This document shows, piece by piece, positions 12,261 through 22,099 of a stretch of DNA of 64,000 bases; the first letter of the stretch is position 1; the number at the start of each line of letters is the position of its first letter. The translations under genes were made by a program, and so were the position numbers. The DNA lies in NCBI GenBank assembly GCA_033980235.1, contig CM067064.1, positions 2,344,501 to 2,408,500 on the forward strand, read 5' to 3'. This stretch comes from Diadema setosum. Lineage: Eukaryota; Echinodermata; Echinoidea; Diadematoida; Diadematidae. The notes under the pieces were generated by a model, which was not told where the DNA came from, did not search any database, and was given only the letters and a program-made list of their open reading frames with translations.

Positions 12261-12762
12261 CTGATATAGGATATATAGATTCCACCAGTGTTGTGATAAT
12301 TTATGATTTGCATAACATGAAATCTTGGGAAAGAGCGAATTGATTAAGCAGGATAACCGTGTCTTTTGCTAATCATATCGATAAGATGGAAATATGGAAG
12401 TCATGTCGAGCTGTAGGGAAAGGTGTATTATAATATTTTTTCTTTTGTAAAACTGGTAATCCAACAGTGACTGACAGAACACGAAATATTAGATGGCACG
12501 CACTTAGATATTTTGACCACATAAGTGATGACTGAGGTAACGCAGATTAATACAAGTGAACAAGCATTTGCATTGTATAGTGTTTGGTTTTTTAAAAGAT
12601 CTTTTATGACTAATGGCAATAGTCTATGTAACAATAGCTCATACTGTACTGTGTTTTCACTGCCGCACGCACGCACCAGGATGACCTACTTTACTTACAT
12701 TAATGAATCATTCCGCCCTCTTTACGTCACTGTAAATAAGACCGGCCATTCCTTCAAGGTGT

Positions 12763-13276
12763 AGCCTTTTGTCAAGGCCCTCTCGCTGTAATGGGCGAGC
12801 GAAGCGAGCCCAGCCGAGCGCGCCAGCGCGAGGGCCTTTTGAGATCTGCTTCACACATTATTATTCATGACACGTGAACCCTTCTGAATACTCATTTTCA
12901 TGGCTTCCGGTCAACCAATGGAATGGCGCGCTCCCCGCATCCTCAGCCTTGGTGGTCATGCCTGTTCGCATGCATCACTGACCACCCGAGGAGGTCTGCC
13001 ACAGAACTCTACACACTCTGTGTGTAGAATTCTGTGAGAGTGTGTAGAGTTCTGTGAGGTCTGCGGCAGCGGCGTGCATTCGCTCTATTCAAATCGGGTT
13101 CGAGCAGACAGACACGCTGATTGGACCCCGACTTTTGCTCCCGAAATCGGGGAGCAAAAGTCGGTAATTCAAAGGGCTAACAAAAGGATGCGAAGCAGAT
13201 CTCAAAAGGCCCTCGCGCAACCCCACTCAGCTGGGCTCTCTTCACCATACAGCGAGAGGGCCTTGACAAAAGGCTA
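12763..13276. mobile_element. Mutator-like MITE with long TIRs
   Basis: About 514 bp. Termini start AGCCTTTTGTCAAGGCCCTC and are inverted over about 90-100 bp (12763-12857 against 13190-13276), with CCCTCTCGCTGTA and GAGGGCCTTTTGAGATCTGC conserved. The direct repeat TTCAAGGTGT flanks it (12753-12762 and 13277-13286). A 9-10 bp duplication with long TIRs is the MULE signature. The interior holds a hairpin around GACTTTTGCTCCCG. It lies in the intron between two EGF exons. Confidence 0.8.
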
Positions 13277-13341
13277 TTCAAGGTGTGCCCTCTGGTAGAG
13301 CAGTAGCAACACTGAAGAGGCTTATACCCTTGATAAATAAG

Positions 13342-13460
13342 ACCTATTATTATTATTCTTATTATCATTATTATTATGATTATGATTATTATTATTACTA
13401 TTACTATTATTATTATCATTATTATCATCATCATCATTACCACCATCACCATCATCACCT
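13342..13460. repeat. ATT/ATC trinucleotide microsatellite
   Basis: Long run of ATT, ATC and related triplets followed by CACCATCACCATCATCACC. It generates poly-Tyr/His and poly-Met/Ile frames that are not coding. Confidence 0.9.
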
Positions 13461-13887
13461 TTTCAGAAATTCAAATGCGCTTCTAGTTTTACGGCCTTAT
13501 CCAATATTTTGATACCTTTAATATACGTACCTGATGAAAGCAGTGTTCATTATAAAGTTCTTCATGCACCTTGCACACATTCTAACATTGCAGAGGCTCA
13601 GAGAAATGAAGTTGATGTGTAAACGCTTTGGAGGTTTGTCATTTGTCAAACACGGAACTACACTAAATAAACCTAATTCAAACAACGGTATACAGCTCAA
13701 ATTAATGCTTTGTAAACGAGAGCTTCTAGCTTTGAAATCTGCCATGTTCTACATTTACACTGATGTTGATCCATATTAATGCCTGTGATTCTCTACAAAC
13801 TAGCAAACTAGTACACAGTGTACAATGGTGTATACAGAGAGATATATTGTAAAGTAGATCTGCTGACATCGTTTGTTCTTGTCTTAC

Positions 13888-14001
13888 CAGTCTGACATTC
13901 TGCATTTGTGTATCCCGCTGGACAGTCACAAGAGTAACCGTTTACCTCATCGTTGCAAGTACCTCCTTTTTGGCATGGAGAGCTTTCGCATTCATTTATG
14001 T
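13888..14001 (-). CDS. EGF-like (calcium-binding type) exon, duplicate copy 1
   Basis: A 114-bp phase 1-1 exon. The acceptor AG is at 14003-14002 and the donor GTAAGAC starts at 13887. It encodes [16 protein letters not shown], then [20 protein letters not shown]. Six cysteines and the DINEC start are intact. It is nearly identical to the exon at 20682-20795, and the flanking intron sequence (the block around GAGCTTCTAGCTTTGAAAT) is shared too, so the two arose by duplication of an exon plus its intron. The 6.7 kb now between the copies is mostly transposons. Function of the protein unknown. Confidence 0.9.
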
Positions 14002-14553
14002 CTGAATGTGAAAGAACAGAGACCCAGAAAAGCTTCGATTTACTTCGTTTTCATTTTGTTTGCATTTCAAAATAGTTTTATGATGACTCGGTTCAAATTG
14101 TCGCATGTTAAATCATGCAGCTTATACAAATTTCTTAAAGAGTGAGTAATAAACAGCTTTCCTCGACTAGTTTCAAGTCGTAAGATCATAACAACAAACT
14201 TGTTGATGAAATGTCACCATTGTTTCTAGAGTGAAAAGGTCGAGTCATACAATAGTGTAGAGCAATTGAGAACATTGATCGCATTCGAGAATGCACTCTT
14301 GTCCATCGCTTGATTGAAATCCGACAGTCAGTAGTTTACGACTAATAGTATTATTCTAAAAATGCATTTTGTATTTTTCTTAAAACAAAATTACAACAAA
14401 GATTCTTATTTTGTTCTTGTCATCTCAAATGTTACTCATGATCACATGTATTTTGTTAATTTACGTTTTTGAAATTAGTACAAATCAGTTGATTTAGATT
14501 TTTAAGTGAAGATTACATAATTTGGGGTATTTCTTTCATTTATCTCTTGTATT
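14002..14553. other. EGF-gene intron sequence
   Basis: No exon seen. It contains a stretch (GATTCTTATTTTGTTCTTGT) that recurs in diverged form near 20960, marking the duplicated intron. Confidence 0.4.
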
Positions 14554-14922
14554 TTAAAGGTCCAGTTTACCTTTGTGAGCAGTGATTTCAAAAATGTTCA
14601 AGATATCACATTTGATGCATATGTGTAGGTCTGTTGTATCACAAAACATCCTACCATATAAAATTTTTGCAATAAAGCCTAAAATATGGGGAGATATCAG
14701 CATGCTTCTCAATAAACCATAACTGTATACGGTTTAGTCTGGAAGCATTCTTATTATAACTATTGTTCACATTTTGTGTACTTAACAATACTTAACATCG
14801 ATTATACGGATTCAAATTTTTACAGTGGTTGTTTCTATCCCTAACTCACATTTTAGATCTATTTTAAAGCATTAATGTTGGGTTTTTGTTTCATCTGCAA
14901 ATGGTAAATATTATGCCTTTAA
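14554..14922. mobile_element. TTAA MITE, family A, copy 1
   Basis: Core 14558-14918 is flanked by TTAA on both sides. The left end is AGGTCCAGTTTACCTTTG and the right end, inverted, is AGGCATAATATTTACCATTTG. The interior matches the copies at 47552-47906 (same strand) and 46772-47134 (inverted). No coding capacity. TTAA target sites are used by piggyBac and Kolobok groups; the AGG terminus does not decide between them. Confidence 0.8.
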
Positions 14923-14956
14923 TGTGATATTTTTGTAATTGGTCTGTTCTAATAAT

Positions 14957-17801
14957 CAACGGCGTAGCCAGGATTTGATCTTAGGGGGGGCGGTTAGTCT
15001 GCGAGGGAGCGAAGCGACCGAGCCCGAGCGAGCGGAGCGAGCGAGGGGGGGGGGGGGAGGGTGTGGGAGGGGGGTGTCCCCCCTGCCACGGTAAGAACTT
15101 TTTGCATTTTGATGTTGTAAATGGTGCAATTTGATGCATGTTTTTGCGCGTTTTATCGACGTGAAACAGTCCCACTTGTTTAAGGTAGCAGTATATTTTA
15201 GTGTAGATTATTATTGAACAATTTGCCTATAAAATGGTATAATTTTAAATACACTTCTTGTATATATTAATTCCTTTCACTGAATATCATGAACGCGACT
15301 GAACCCGAGCGAGCGGAGCGAGCGAGGGGGGAGGGGAGGGTGTGGGAGGGGGGTGTCCCCCCTCCCACGGTAGTAACTTTTTGCATTTTGATGTTGCAAA
15401 TGGTGCAATTTGATGCATGTTTTGCTCGTTTTATCGACGTGAAACAGTCCCACTTGTTTAAGGTAGCAGTATATTTTAGTGTAGATTATTATTAAACAAT
15501 TTGCCTATAAAATGGTATAATTCAAACACACTTCTCATTATTAATTCTTTTCACTGATATCATGAACGCGACTGAATCCGAGCGAGCGGAGCGAGCGAGG
15601 GGAGAGGGGAGGGTGTGGGAGGGGGGTGTCCCCCCTCCCACGGTAAGAACTTTTTGCATTTTGATGTTGTAAATGGTGCAATTTGATGCATGTTTTTGCG
15701 CGTTTATATCGACTATAAACAGTCCCACTTGTTTAAGGTAGCAGTATATTTTGATGTAGATTATTATTGAACAATTTGCCTATAAAATGGTACAATTTAA
15801 ATACACTTCTTGTGTTAATTCTTTTTCACTGAATATCATGAACGCGACTGAACCCGAGCGAGCGGAGCGGGAGAGGGGGGAGGGGAGGGTGTAGAAGGGG
15901 GGGATGTCCCCCCTCCCACGGTAAGAACTTTTTGCATTTTGATGTTGTAAATGGTGCAATTTGATGCATGTTTTTGCGCGTTTTATCGACGAGAAACAGT
16001 CTCACTTGTTTAAGGTAGCAGTATATTTTGATGTAGATTATTATTGAACAATTTGCCTATAAAATGGTACAATTTAGATACACTTCTTGTGTCAATTCTT
16101 TTCTCTAAATATCATGAACGCGACTGAACCCGAGCGAGCGGAGCGAGCGAGGGGGGAGGGGAGGGTGTGGGAGGGGGGTGTCCCCCCTCCCACGGTAAGA
16201 ACTTTTTGCATTTTGATGTTGTAAATGGTGCAATTTGATGCATGTTTTTGCGCGTTTTATCGACGATAAACAGTCCCACTTGTTTAAGGTAGCAGTATAT
16301 TTTGATGTAGATTATTATTGAACAATTTGCCTATAAAATGGTACAATTTAAATAGACTTCTTGTGTTAATTCTTTTCACTGAATATCATGAACGCGACTG
16401 AACCCGAGCGAGCGGAGCGAGAGAGGGGGGAGGGGAGGGTGTGGGAGGGGGTGTCCCCCCTCCCACGGTAAGAACTTTTTGCATTTTTTTTATTGAACAA
16501 CTTGCCTATAAAATGGTACAATTTAAATACACTTCTTGTGTCAATTCTTTTCTCTAAATATCATGAACGCGACTGAACCCGAGCGAGCGGAGCGAGCGAG
16601 GGGGGAGGGGAGGGTGTGGGAGGGGGGTGTCCCCCCTCCCACGTGAGAACTTTTTGCATTTTGATGTTGTAAATGGTGTAATTTGATGCATGTTTTTGCG
16701 TGTTTTAATGATTTGAAACAGTCCCACTTGTTTAAGGTAGCAGTATATTTTATTGTAGATTATTATTGAACAATTTGCCTATAAAATGGTATATCATTTA
16801 AATAATCTTCTTGTATTAATTCTTACACTGAATATCATGAACGCTGTCTGCAGTTCAGCAATCAAACAGAAAAAGCATGTACACGAGGGTGTAGATAGGG
16901 GCATATCCCCTCCCACACGAAGGTGATTTTGCGTTTTCAGACCTGAAATTCAGCGATCTGGTGCAAATTTTTGGTGCAGTACTTTTTCATCGAAGTGTTA
17001 AAATCACGGAATTTAGCTCTTATTCCGAATGTGCACCAACTGTGTGTATAAAGTCTAGTAAGGTAGAGCTTAGGGGAAGGGGGATTCCCCCTCCCGCTCG
17101 CGGAGCTTTTGCGTTTTTTAAAATTGAAATAAAGCGATCTGGGTATAGCCACAGTCTACTTCTATGCATGGCGGAAGGGGGGGGGGGTAGGGGCAGGCGA
17201 GCAGGGAGAAGGCGTGGGCGAGTGTTATCTCCACCCTTCCCTTCCGATGGAGCTTTTGCCTGAAATTGAGATATTTCGTATACGTATATTTGATGGAATC
17301 GACATTTGGGAAATCAAAAAAAAAAAAAAAAAAAAAAAACTGATGGGGAGGGGGGGGGGGCTGAGGGAGGAAAGGGTCGATTAAAAGGGGAAATTCCCCT
17401 TATACATGAGGAAACCTTGAGTTTTCGGAATATAAGTGATAAGTCTTGTGCACTCAGAATTATTCATACTTTTTTTTTTTGTAAATCTAAAAAGTGTACT
17501 AAGCTAGGGAAAGAGGCACAGAGGGGGAGGGTTTGGGAGGGGGATACCCCCTCCCAAGCACTAGAGATTTTGCATATTTTGAATTGAAATTCAACGATCT
17601 GGTGCACACTTTGAGTGAAATATTAAAAAAAAAATATCTTATTTGATGAAAGGTTGCAAAGGAGACCCGCTTCATGTGCATGCATACAGTATACACGCAT
17701 TTTTTTTCCGCCTCCCAAATCCCCGGTCCAAATCTTAGGGGGGGGGGGGGGGGGGGCGACCGCCCCCATCGCCCCCCCCCCCCCCCCTGGCTACGCCAGT
17801 G
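14957..17801. mobile_element. hAT-type non-autonomous element, copy 1
   Basis: 2845 bp, flanked by the perfect 8-bp repeat CTAATAAT (14949-14956 and 17802-17809). Termini are CAACGGCGTAGCCAGG and, inverted, CACTGGCGTAGCCAGG. An 8-bp duplication with CA..GGCG ends is characteristic of hAT transposons. There is no transposase. The left two thirds is a tandem array of about 275-bp units, followed by diverged blocks and a G/C homopolymer hairpin at the right end. Close to the copy at 47235-50265 over its full length. Confidence 0.9.
15287..16880. repeat. About 275-bp tandem array inside hAT copy 1
   Basis: Units start at about 15287, 15560, 15835, 16111, 16387, 16561 and 16837 with ATCATGAACGCG. 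The fifth unit is shortened to about 175 bp and the last is a variant. Each unit contains a GAGCGAGCGGAGCGAGCGAG block, an inverted GGGTGTCCCCCC hairpin, and the sequence ATGGTGCAATTTGATGCATG. A partial unit precedes the array at about 15000. Confidence 0.9.
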
Positions 17802-18117
17802 CTAATAATAAAATGTATTCTAATTGTTTGAAGTCTACTGCATATGTTTACGGGAATGCATTACATGAGGGCTCACATGCCTAAGGGCAACGGTAAAATA
17901 ATCACTTTTGTGAGCCCGAGACCACGTATTAGTTCCCAGTTCATACTTTGTGTCAGACGTGACTGTGTATTTGTTATTCATCAACTGTGTTATTTCCATG
18001 TGATTGCATGTTATGATACTGTTACGGTACCGGGATCAACATCCATTTATCACACGGTAAGCACTGTTCGGCCACCCGTCCCGCTTCATCATGAATATTC
18101 AGTTTATTTTAAAAGAA

Positions 18118-18352
18118 CTCTGTTTTTCACTGATAAACTCTGTTTATCAGTGAAAAACAGTGTTTATCAACTGATAAACAGAGTTTTTCTTTGATAAACT
18201 GAGTTAACCAACTGATAAACACAGTTTTTTTTTTCAGTCGATAAACACAGTTTATCGGAGAAAAACTTTGTTTATCAGTTGATAAACACAGTTTTTCTTA
18301 TAAACTCAGTTTATCAGTTGATAAACAGAGTTTTTCACTTTTGATAAGCAGA
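18118..18352. repeat. Palindromic GATAAACTCTGTTTATC array, block 1
   Basis: Tandem and inverted units of about 17-20 bp based on GATAAACTCTGTTTATCA with variants (GATAAACACAGTTTTTC). Because each unit is nearly self-complementary, both strands read alike. Confidence 0.9.
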
Positions 18353-18835
18353 GTTATTTATCTCTCCACAAGAGAGGGCGTTTTCGCTGTTTGATATGTT
18401 CTGCTCGTTGATAATAATCGCAGCGCTAGCGCTTGCAAAGTATCGCTGCGCTGGCTATCTAGCTTACCGGGCCGGGCGCGCGCGGCTGCGGGCGCGCGTT
18501 GTGTCTGTGATTCTGGCAACGTTTTCGGTAATCGGTATCTGGTATATGTCGTATGTACACGTACCACAAAGTACAGCTTACAAGTGTTTTTTCTTTTTGT
18601 TGTGACATGTGCGATAAGTTGGCCTGTGACGTAAGGCCATCACGCATCACCTCGAGTCATATACCTGTCCACTTCCCGGCAGCTGCTCGCTTCCAGGCTG
18701 GCCCCGCGTACATTAATACAGTGCCGTGTATGGCATCACTAGCTGTAGATCTACGTACATGTACGAATTAACAGAGCAGACGGCTCTGCGTATTAAATGC
18801 GGCTAGCGCCCACTACCGAGAAGGTTTGAATAACT
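18353..18835. other. Spacer between the palindromic arrays
   Basis: Non-repetitive, relatively GC-rich (GGGCGCGCGCGGCTGCGGGC near 18473) sequence inside the TGTTACGG element. No reading frame with a recognisable domain. Confidence 0.4.
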
Positions 18836-19300
18836 CTGCTTTTCTCTGATAAACCGAGTTTATCAAGTGATAAACAGAGTTTATCAGAAAACTGTGTTTA
18901 TCATTTGATAAACTCTGTTTATCAGTTGATAAACTCAGTTTATCAACTGATAAACAGAGTTTATCGGAAAAACTGTTTTTATCAGTTGATAAACACAGTT
19001 GATAAACACAGTTTTTCTGATAAACTCTGTTTTTCTCTGATAAACAGAGTTTTCCTTGAAAAACAATGTTTATCAGTTGATAAACACAGTTTTTCTGATA
19101 AACAGTGTTTATCACTTGATAAACTGAGTTTGTCAACTGATAAACACAGTTTTTCTGATAAACTTTGTTTATCACTTGATAAATGCAGTTTTTCTTGAAA
19201 AACAATGTTTATCAGTTGATAAACACAGTTTTTCTGATAAACTGTGTTTATCACTTGATAAACTCAGTTAATTAGTATCAGTGAAAACAGAGTTTATCGA
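18836..19300. repeat. Palindromic GATAAACTCTGTTTATC array, block 2
   Basis: Same unit family as block 1, about twice as long. The arrays bracket a unique spacer inside the element. Confidence 0.9.
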
Positions 19301-20210
19301 CTTTTTACACAAACGGCTTGCCATATACGCGGGCTTCTTGCATGTGGGGATTTTCCAGCATACCGGACAATTTCTGAAGGCGAACAAGGATTTGGGCAAG
19401 TCAGTGCATGTGTCTTACTTGCTGGACGCGTTCTACTTTTGTAAGTTCTACTTGCGGTCATTCTGTGTGACCTGCATGCCAGGCGAGTGGGGGCTGACAA
19501 CTCAGTGAAGAATTCCTCTTTAAAGGAATGACAGAATTCCCACAGAATGTCATTATCTTAGCCGCATACGGAAACTGCGAAGTACCTGCGTGGGAGTTGC
19601 CTGCGGGGTGCTGCCGCTAAGGGCCTCCTACTGGCGTTCTGCATGGACCTCTGCGGGCAATCCCTGCGACTTACCCGTAAAAAGTTTTGTTCATATTCAA
19701 AACTTGGCTGCGAGTAAATCGGACTTACTTGCGCACCTCCGGGCAACAACTAGGTACTGTCAGGTGCGGACCAACTGCGGAGAACGCTCCGGGCAGCAAA
19801 TTTGTTTACCCGTAAGTCAACCCGTAAAATGTCCCCAGATACGGTATGACAAGGCCTTGAGCATGCCCAAAACTGAGTCCGAGTGAGTCGCAGGTGGTTT
19901 GCGCGCAGAGGTACACGCAGAGACCCAAAACCGGCAGCACCTCGCAGGCAGCTCCAACGCAGGTACTTCGCAGTATCCGTAAGTCTTTCGTAACAGAAAA
20001 CGGATCCGTTTCAAAGCTCTCACGCAGGTCACATGGAATACACGCAAGTAGAAGGTAAGTAGCACGCGTCTAGCAGGTAAGACACAAGTGCGAAACTCGC
20101 AAACGTTCTTTTCTGCCCGCAGAAAATTCTCCTCCTTGCTGGAAAGTCCTTACTCGCAACAAGCCCGCGTAGCTTGCCCGGAAGGGTGTGACACGGCTTT
20201 AACAACTGTA
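19301..20210. repeat. Long imperfect inverted repeat inside the TGTTACGG element
   Basis: The left arm (about 19301-19680) and right arm (about 19830-20210) are inverted copies sharing TGTGTCTTAC(T/C)TGCT(G/A)GACGCG and GCGAAGTACCTGCGT. Divergence is higher than in the other fold-back elements in the window. The loop is about 150 bp. Confidence 0.75.
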
Positions 20211-20370
20211 ACATATGTTACAGTGTTGTTACAGTTTGATCAGTGCCGTGTAGAGCACAGAGTTGATTAATAAAGTTTGCCACCTATATGGGTGAGCAGA
20301 GAGTGACAAACTGGAGATCAGTGACAAGTTGTGTGATAAATGGAAGTTAATCCCGGTACCGTAACAATAC

Positions 20371-20524
20371 TGTTATTTTCATTCTCACTTGGCTGAATGA
20401 ATAATAATAAAGATAATAAACATAATGTTCTGTTAATGCATTGTATGATATAATTTTCCCTGTTTATCTAATGGAAATGAAAAATAAAGTTTAAAAATTG
20501 AATTGAATTGAAATTGAATTTAGA
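20371..20524 (+). mobile_element. 3' end of a CR1/L2-type LINE
   Basis: Ends in AATAAAGTTTAAAAATTGAA followed by ATTGAATTGAAATTGAATT. Short ATTGAA-type tail repeats instead of poly(A) are typical of CR1/L2 group retrotransposons. The body is too short to place further. The upstream part may lie beyond the element inserted at 18020-20366. Confidence 0.55.
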
Positions 20525-20681
20525 TGTTTTCAACAGGAGAGCTTCTAGCTTTGAAATATAACACGATTCACTGCAGTTCCATCCCATGATTTATGCTATT
20601 TTTTTTTATTCAAAAGCAGTACATAGAGAGGTAGATTGCAAAGTATATTATTTTGTATGACATCGTCTTTCCTTGTCTTAC

Positions 20682-20795
20682 CGGTTTGACATTCTGCATC
20701 TGTGTATCCCGCTGGACAGTCGCAAGAATAGCCGTTTACTTCATCGTTGCATGTACCTCCATTCTCGCATGGGGAGATTTCGCATTCATTTATGT
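20682..20795 (-). CDS. EGF-like (calcium-binding type) exon, duplicate copy 2
   Basis: A 114-bp phase 1-1 exon. The acceptor AG is at 20797-20796 and the donor GTAAGAC starts at 20681. It encodes DINECEISPCENGGTC, then [20 protein letters not shown]. All six cysteines present, no stop. It differs from copy 1 (13888-14001) at only a few residues (SSPCQK against ISPCEN; TNAEC against TDAEC), so both could be functional paralogous modules of one protein. A third, truncated copy of the same unit begins about 475 bp away at 21163. Confidence 0.9.
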
Positions 20796-21162
20796 CTGAA
20801 TGTGAAAGAGACAAACAAAAAAAGTAACACCCTAGAATTACTTTGCTCTTATTTTTGTCTTCGTTGAAGAGTAACCGTGCATTAGAAATCCATCAAAGTC
20901 GCCAGACATTCATTTTTATATAAGGACAAATTCTAGCAAATGTAAAATCAAAATTAAGAAGATTCTTATCTTGTGCTTGTCATCATGCACAACTGTTTTC
21001 TACACGAGAACTTTTAGCTTTGAAATCCAAAACAATTGACGACTGTTTCATCACATGATGTATGCGTATGGTTGGGTTTTTATTTTATCATTCAAAAGTA
21101 GTACATAGAGGGAAGATTGCAAAGTACATTATTTTGTTTGACATCGGTTTTCCTTGTCTTAC

Positions 21163-21209
21163 CGGTCTGACATTCTGTATCTGTGTATCCCGCTGGACAG
21201 TCGCAAGAA
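21163..21209 (-). pseudogene. Truncated EGF exon, duplicate copy 3
   Basis: Only the 3' half of the exon remains: it encodes [15 protein letters not shown] and retains the GTAAGAC donor at 21162. The 5' half, including the acceptor, the DINEC start and the first three cysteines, is replaced by unrelated sequence. The flanking intron (the block GAGAACTTTTAGCTTTGAAAT, about 21006) matches copies 1 and 2, so this is the broken third unit of the duplication. Confidence 0.85.
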
Positions 21210-21329
21210 TCAGAAAATTGATCGCATTTGATATATACACGAGCAGCTGTGTCACTTACGTTAAGCTTAAACGTGAGATTATTTTTTTTTTCTCAGATCT
21301 GTCAATGAAGTGTCTTCAACATCGCTTAC

Positions 21330-21430
21330 TGGTTTCGCAGAAAGTTCCTGTGAATCCAGCCTTACACATACACACAAACGCGTTTGGGCCATCTGAACAA
21401 ATCCCTCCGTTTTGGTATATTCGTTGATAT
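21330..21430 (-). pseudogene. Degenerate EGF exon
   Basis: The 3' part reads QNGGICSDGPNAFVCMCKAG and then FTGTFCET, a good EGF second half with a GTAAGC donor at 21329. The start GATATCAACGAA is present, but the segment that should encode cysteines 1 and 2 is missing and the frame changes at that point. The base pair before the exon is CG rather than an AG acceptor. Splice and reading frame are both lost, so this exon is probably skipped or the region is decaying. Confidence 0.8.
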
Positions 21431-22003
21431 CGGGACAGCAATGATAAAGAACAAATTATGAGACAGGTTATAGAATGCATGTAGCAAACAGAAAACGCGT
21501 GTTCAGGTAAACCGACTATGCATTAATTTCAAAACATGCAACTTGTTCTAAATTCATGCGTTCCAAGTATCATACTAAACATATGGTAAAAAAAAAAAAA
21601 TCAGTCTCATCTTCATGTAACGGTACATGCACATTGTATACATCAGGCAGATCAACACTCCTACTGTTTCAATATGGCAAGACGTAGGCAGATCAGATGG
21701 ATATACATTGTTCAGATCTTGGTAAGAAGCTTAAATCAGATTGCAATTGCGTTGTTTACTCGTCTAAAAGAACTGCCAAATCAAAATTTCAAGAAATTTT
21801 CTGACATTGATCTGTAGGGCATATGTCGAGACTCCCGCCAAATGCGTAGATGTTCATTGAGATGTAAATATCGGCAATGTATAATTGGTCTGAGTGGCAG
21901 GTGCAAAGACCTTACATAGAAATAGCAAAGATAGGTGTATAAAAAAAGCCTTATCACTGCTTATGAAAAACGGATGCAGTTTCGGAGATAAACGTGCTCA
22001 TAC

Positions 22004-22099
22004 CATAGCCCGTATACCCTGCGACGCATGTACATGTATTCGCGAGGTCGTTGCACGTGGCACCATTCTGACACGGGGAAGACTCGCATTCATTGATAT
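22004..22099 (-). CDS. EGF-like exon lacking the sixth cysteine
   Basis: A 96-bp phase 1-1 exon. The acceptor AG is at 22101-22100 and the donor GTATGAG starts at 22003. It encodes [16 protein letters not shown], then [16 protein letters not shown]. Five cysteines are in register, but the exon ends before the expected C-terminal cysteine, and the loop before CTC is about two residues short. It keeps the frame if spliced, so it may be a variant module or early decay. The GT donor reading is the best one seen; if the true donor lies further downstream, the frame runs on to a stop without adding a cysteine in EGF spacing. Confidence 0.7.

Larger units (their letters stand above)
18020..20366. 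mobile_element. TGTTACGG..CCGTAACA element with 4-bp TSD (Ginger-like ends)
   Basis: Left end TGTTACGGTACCGGGAT and right end ATCCCGGTACCGTAACA, inverted and continuing imperfectly through CATTTATCACAC. ATAC lies at 18016-18019 and 20367-20370 as a 4-bp target duplication. TGT..ACA ends with a 4-bp duplication fit the Ginger group, but no transposase is present, so the assignment is only by termini. The interior holds two palindromic arrays and a long inverted repeat. Confidence 0.75.

Noticed and set aside
13177..13512. Poly-Tyr/His and poly-Met/Ile frames
   Set aside because: Translations of the ATT/ATC microsatellite.
15289..15495. 68-codon frame recurring in hAT array units
   Set aside because: It spans the C-rich hairpin and AT-rich parts of a tandem unit and is disrupted in neighbouring units; no sign of protein constraint.
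18813..19254. Overlapping frames on both strands rich in YQLIN and LSVDK repeats, like a repeat protein
   Set aside because: The palindromic GATAAAC array reads open on both strands; similar peptides in opposite strands show that it is a by-product of the repeat.
18118..19300. CRISPR array
   Set aside because: Units are contiguous and self-complementary without unique spacers, and the DNA is clearly eukaryotic.
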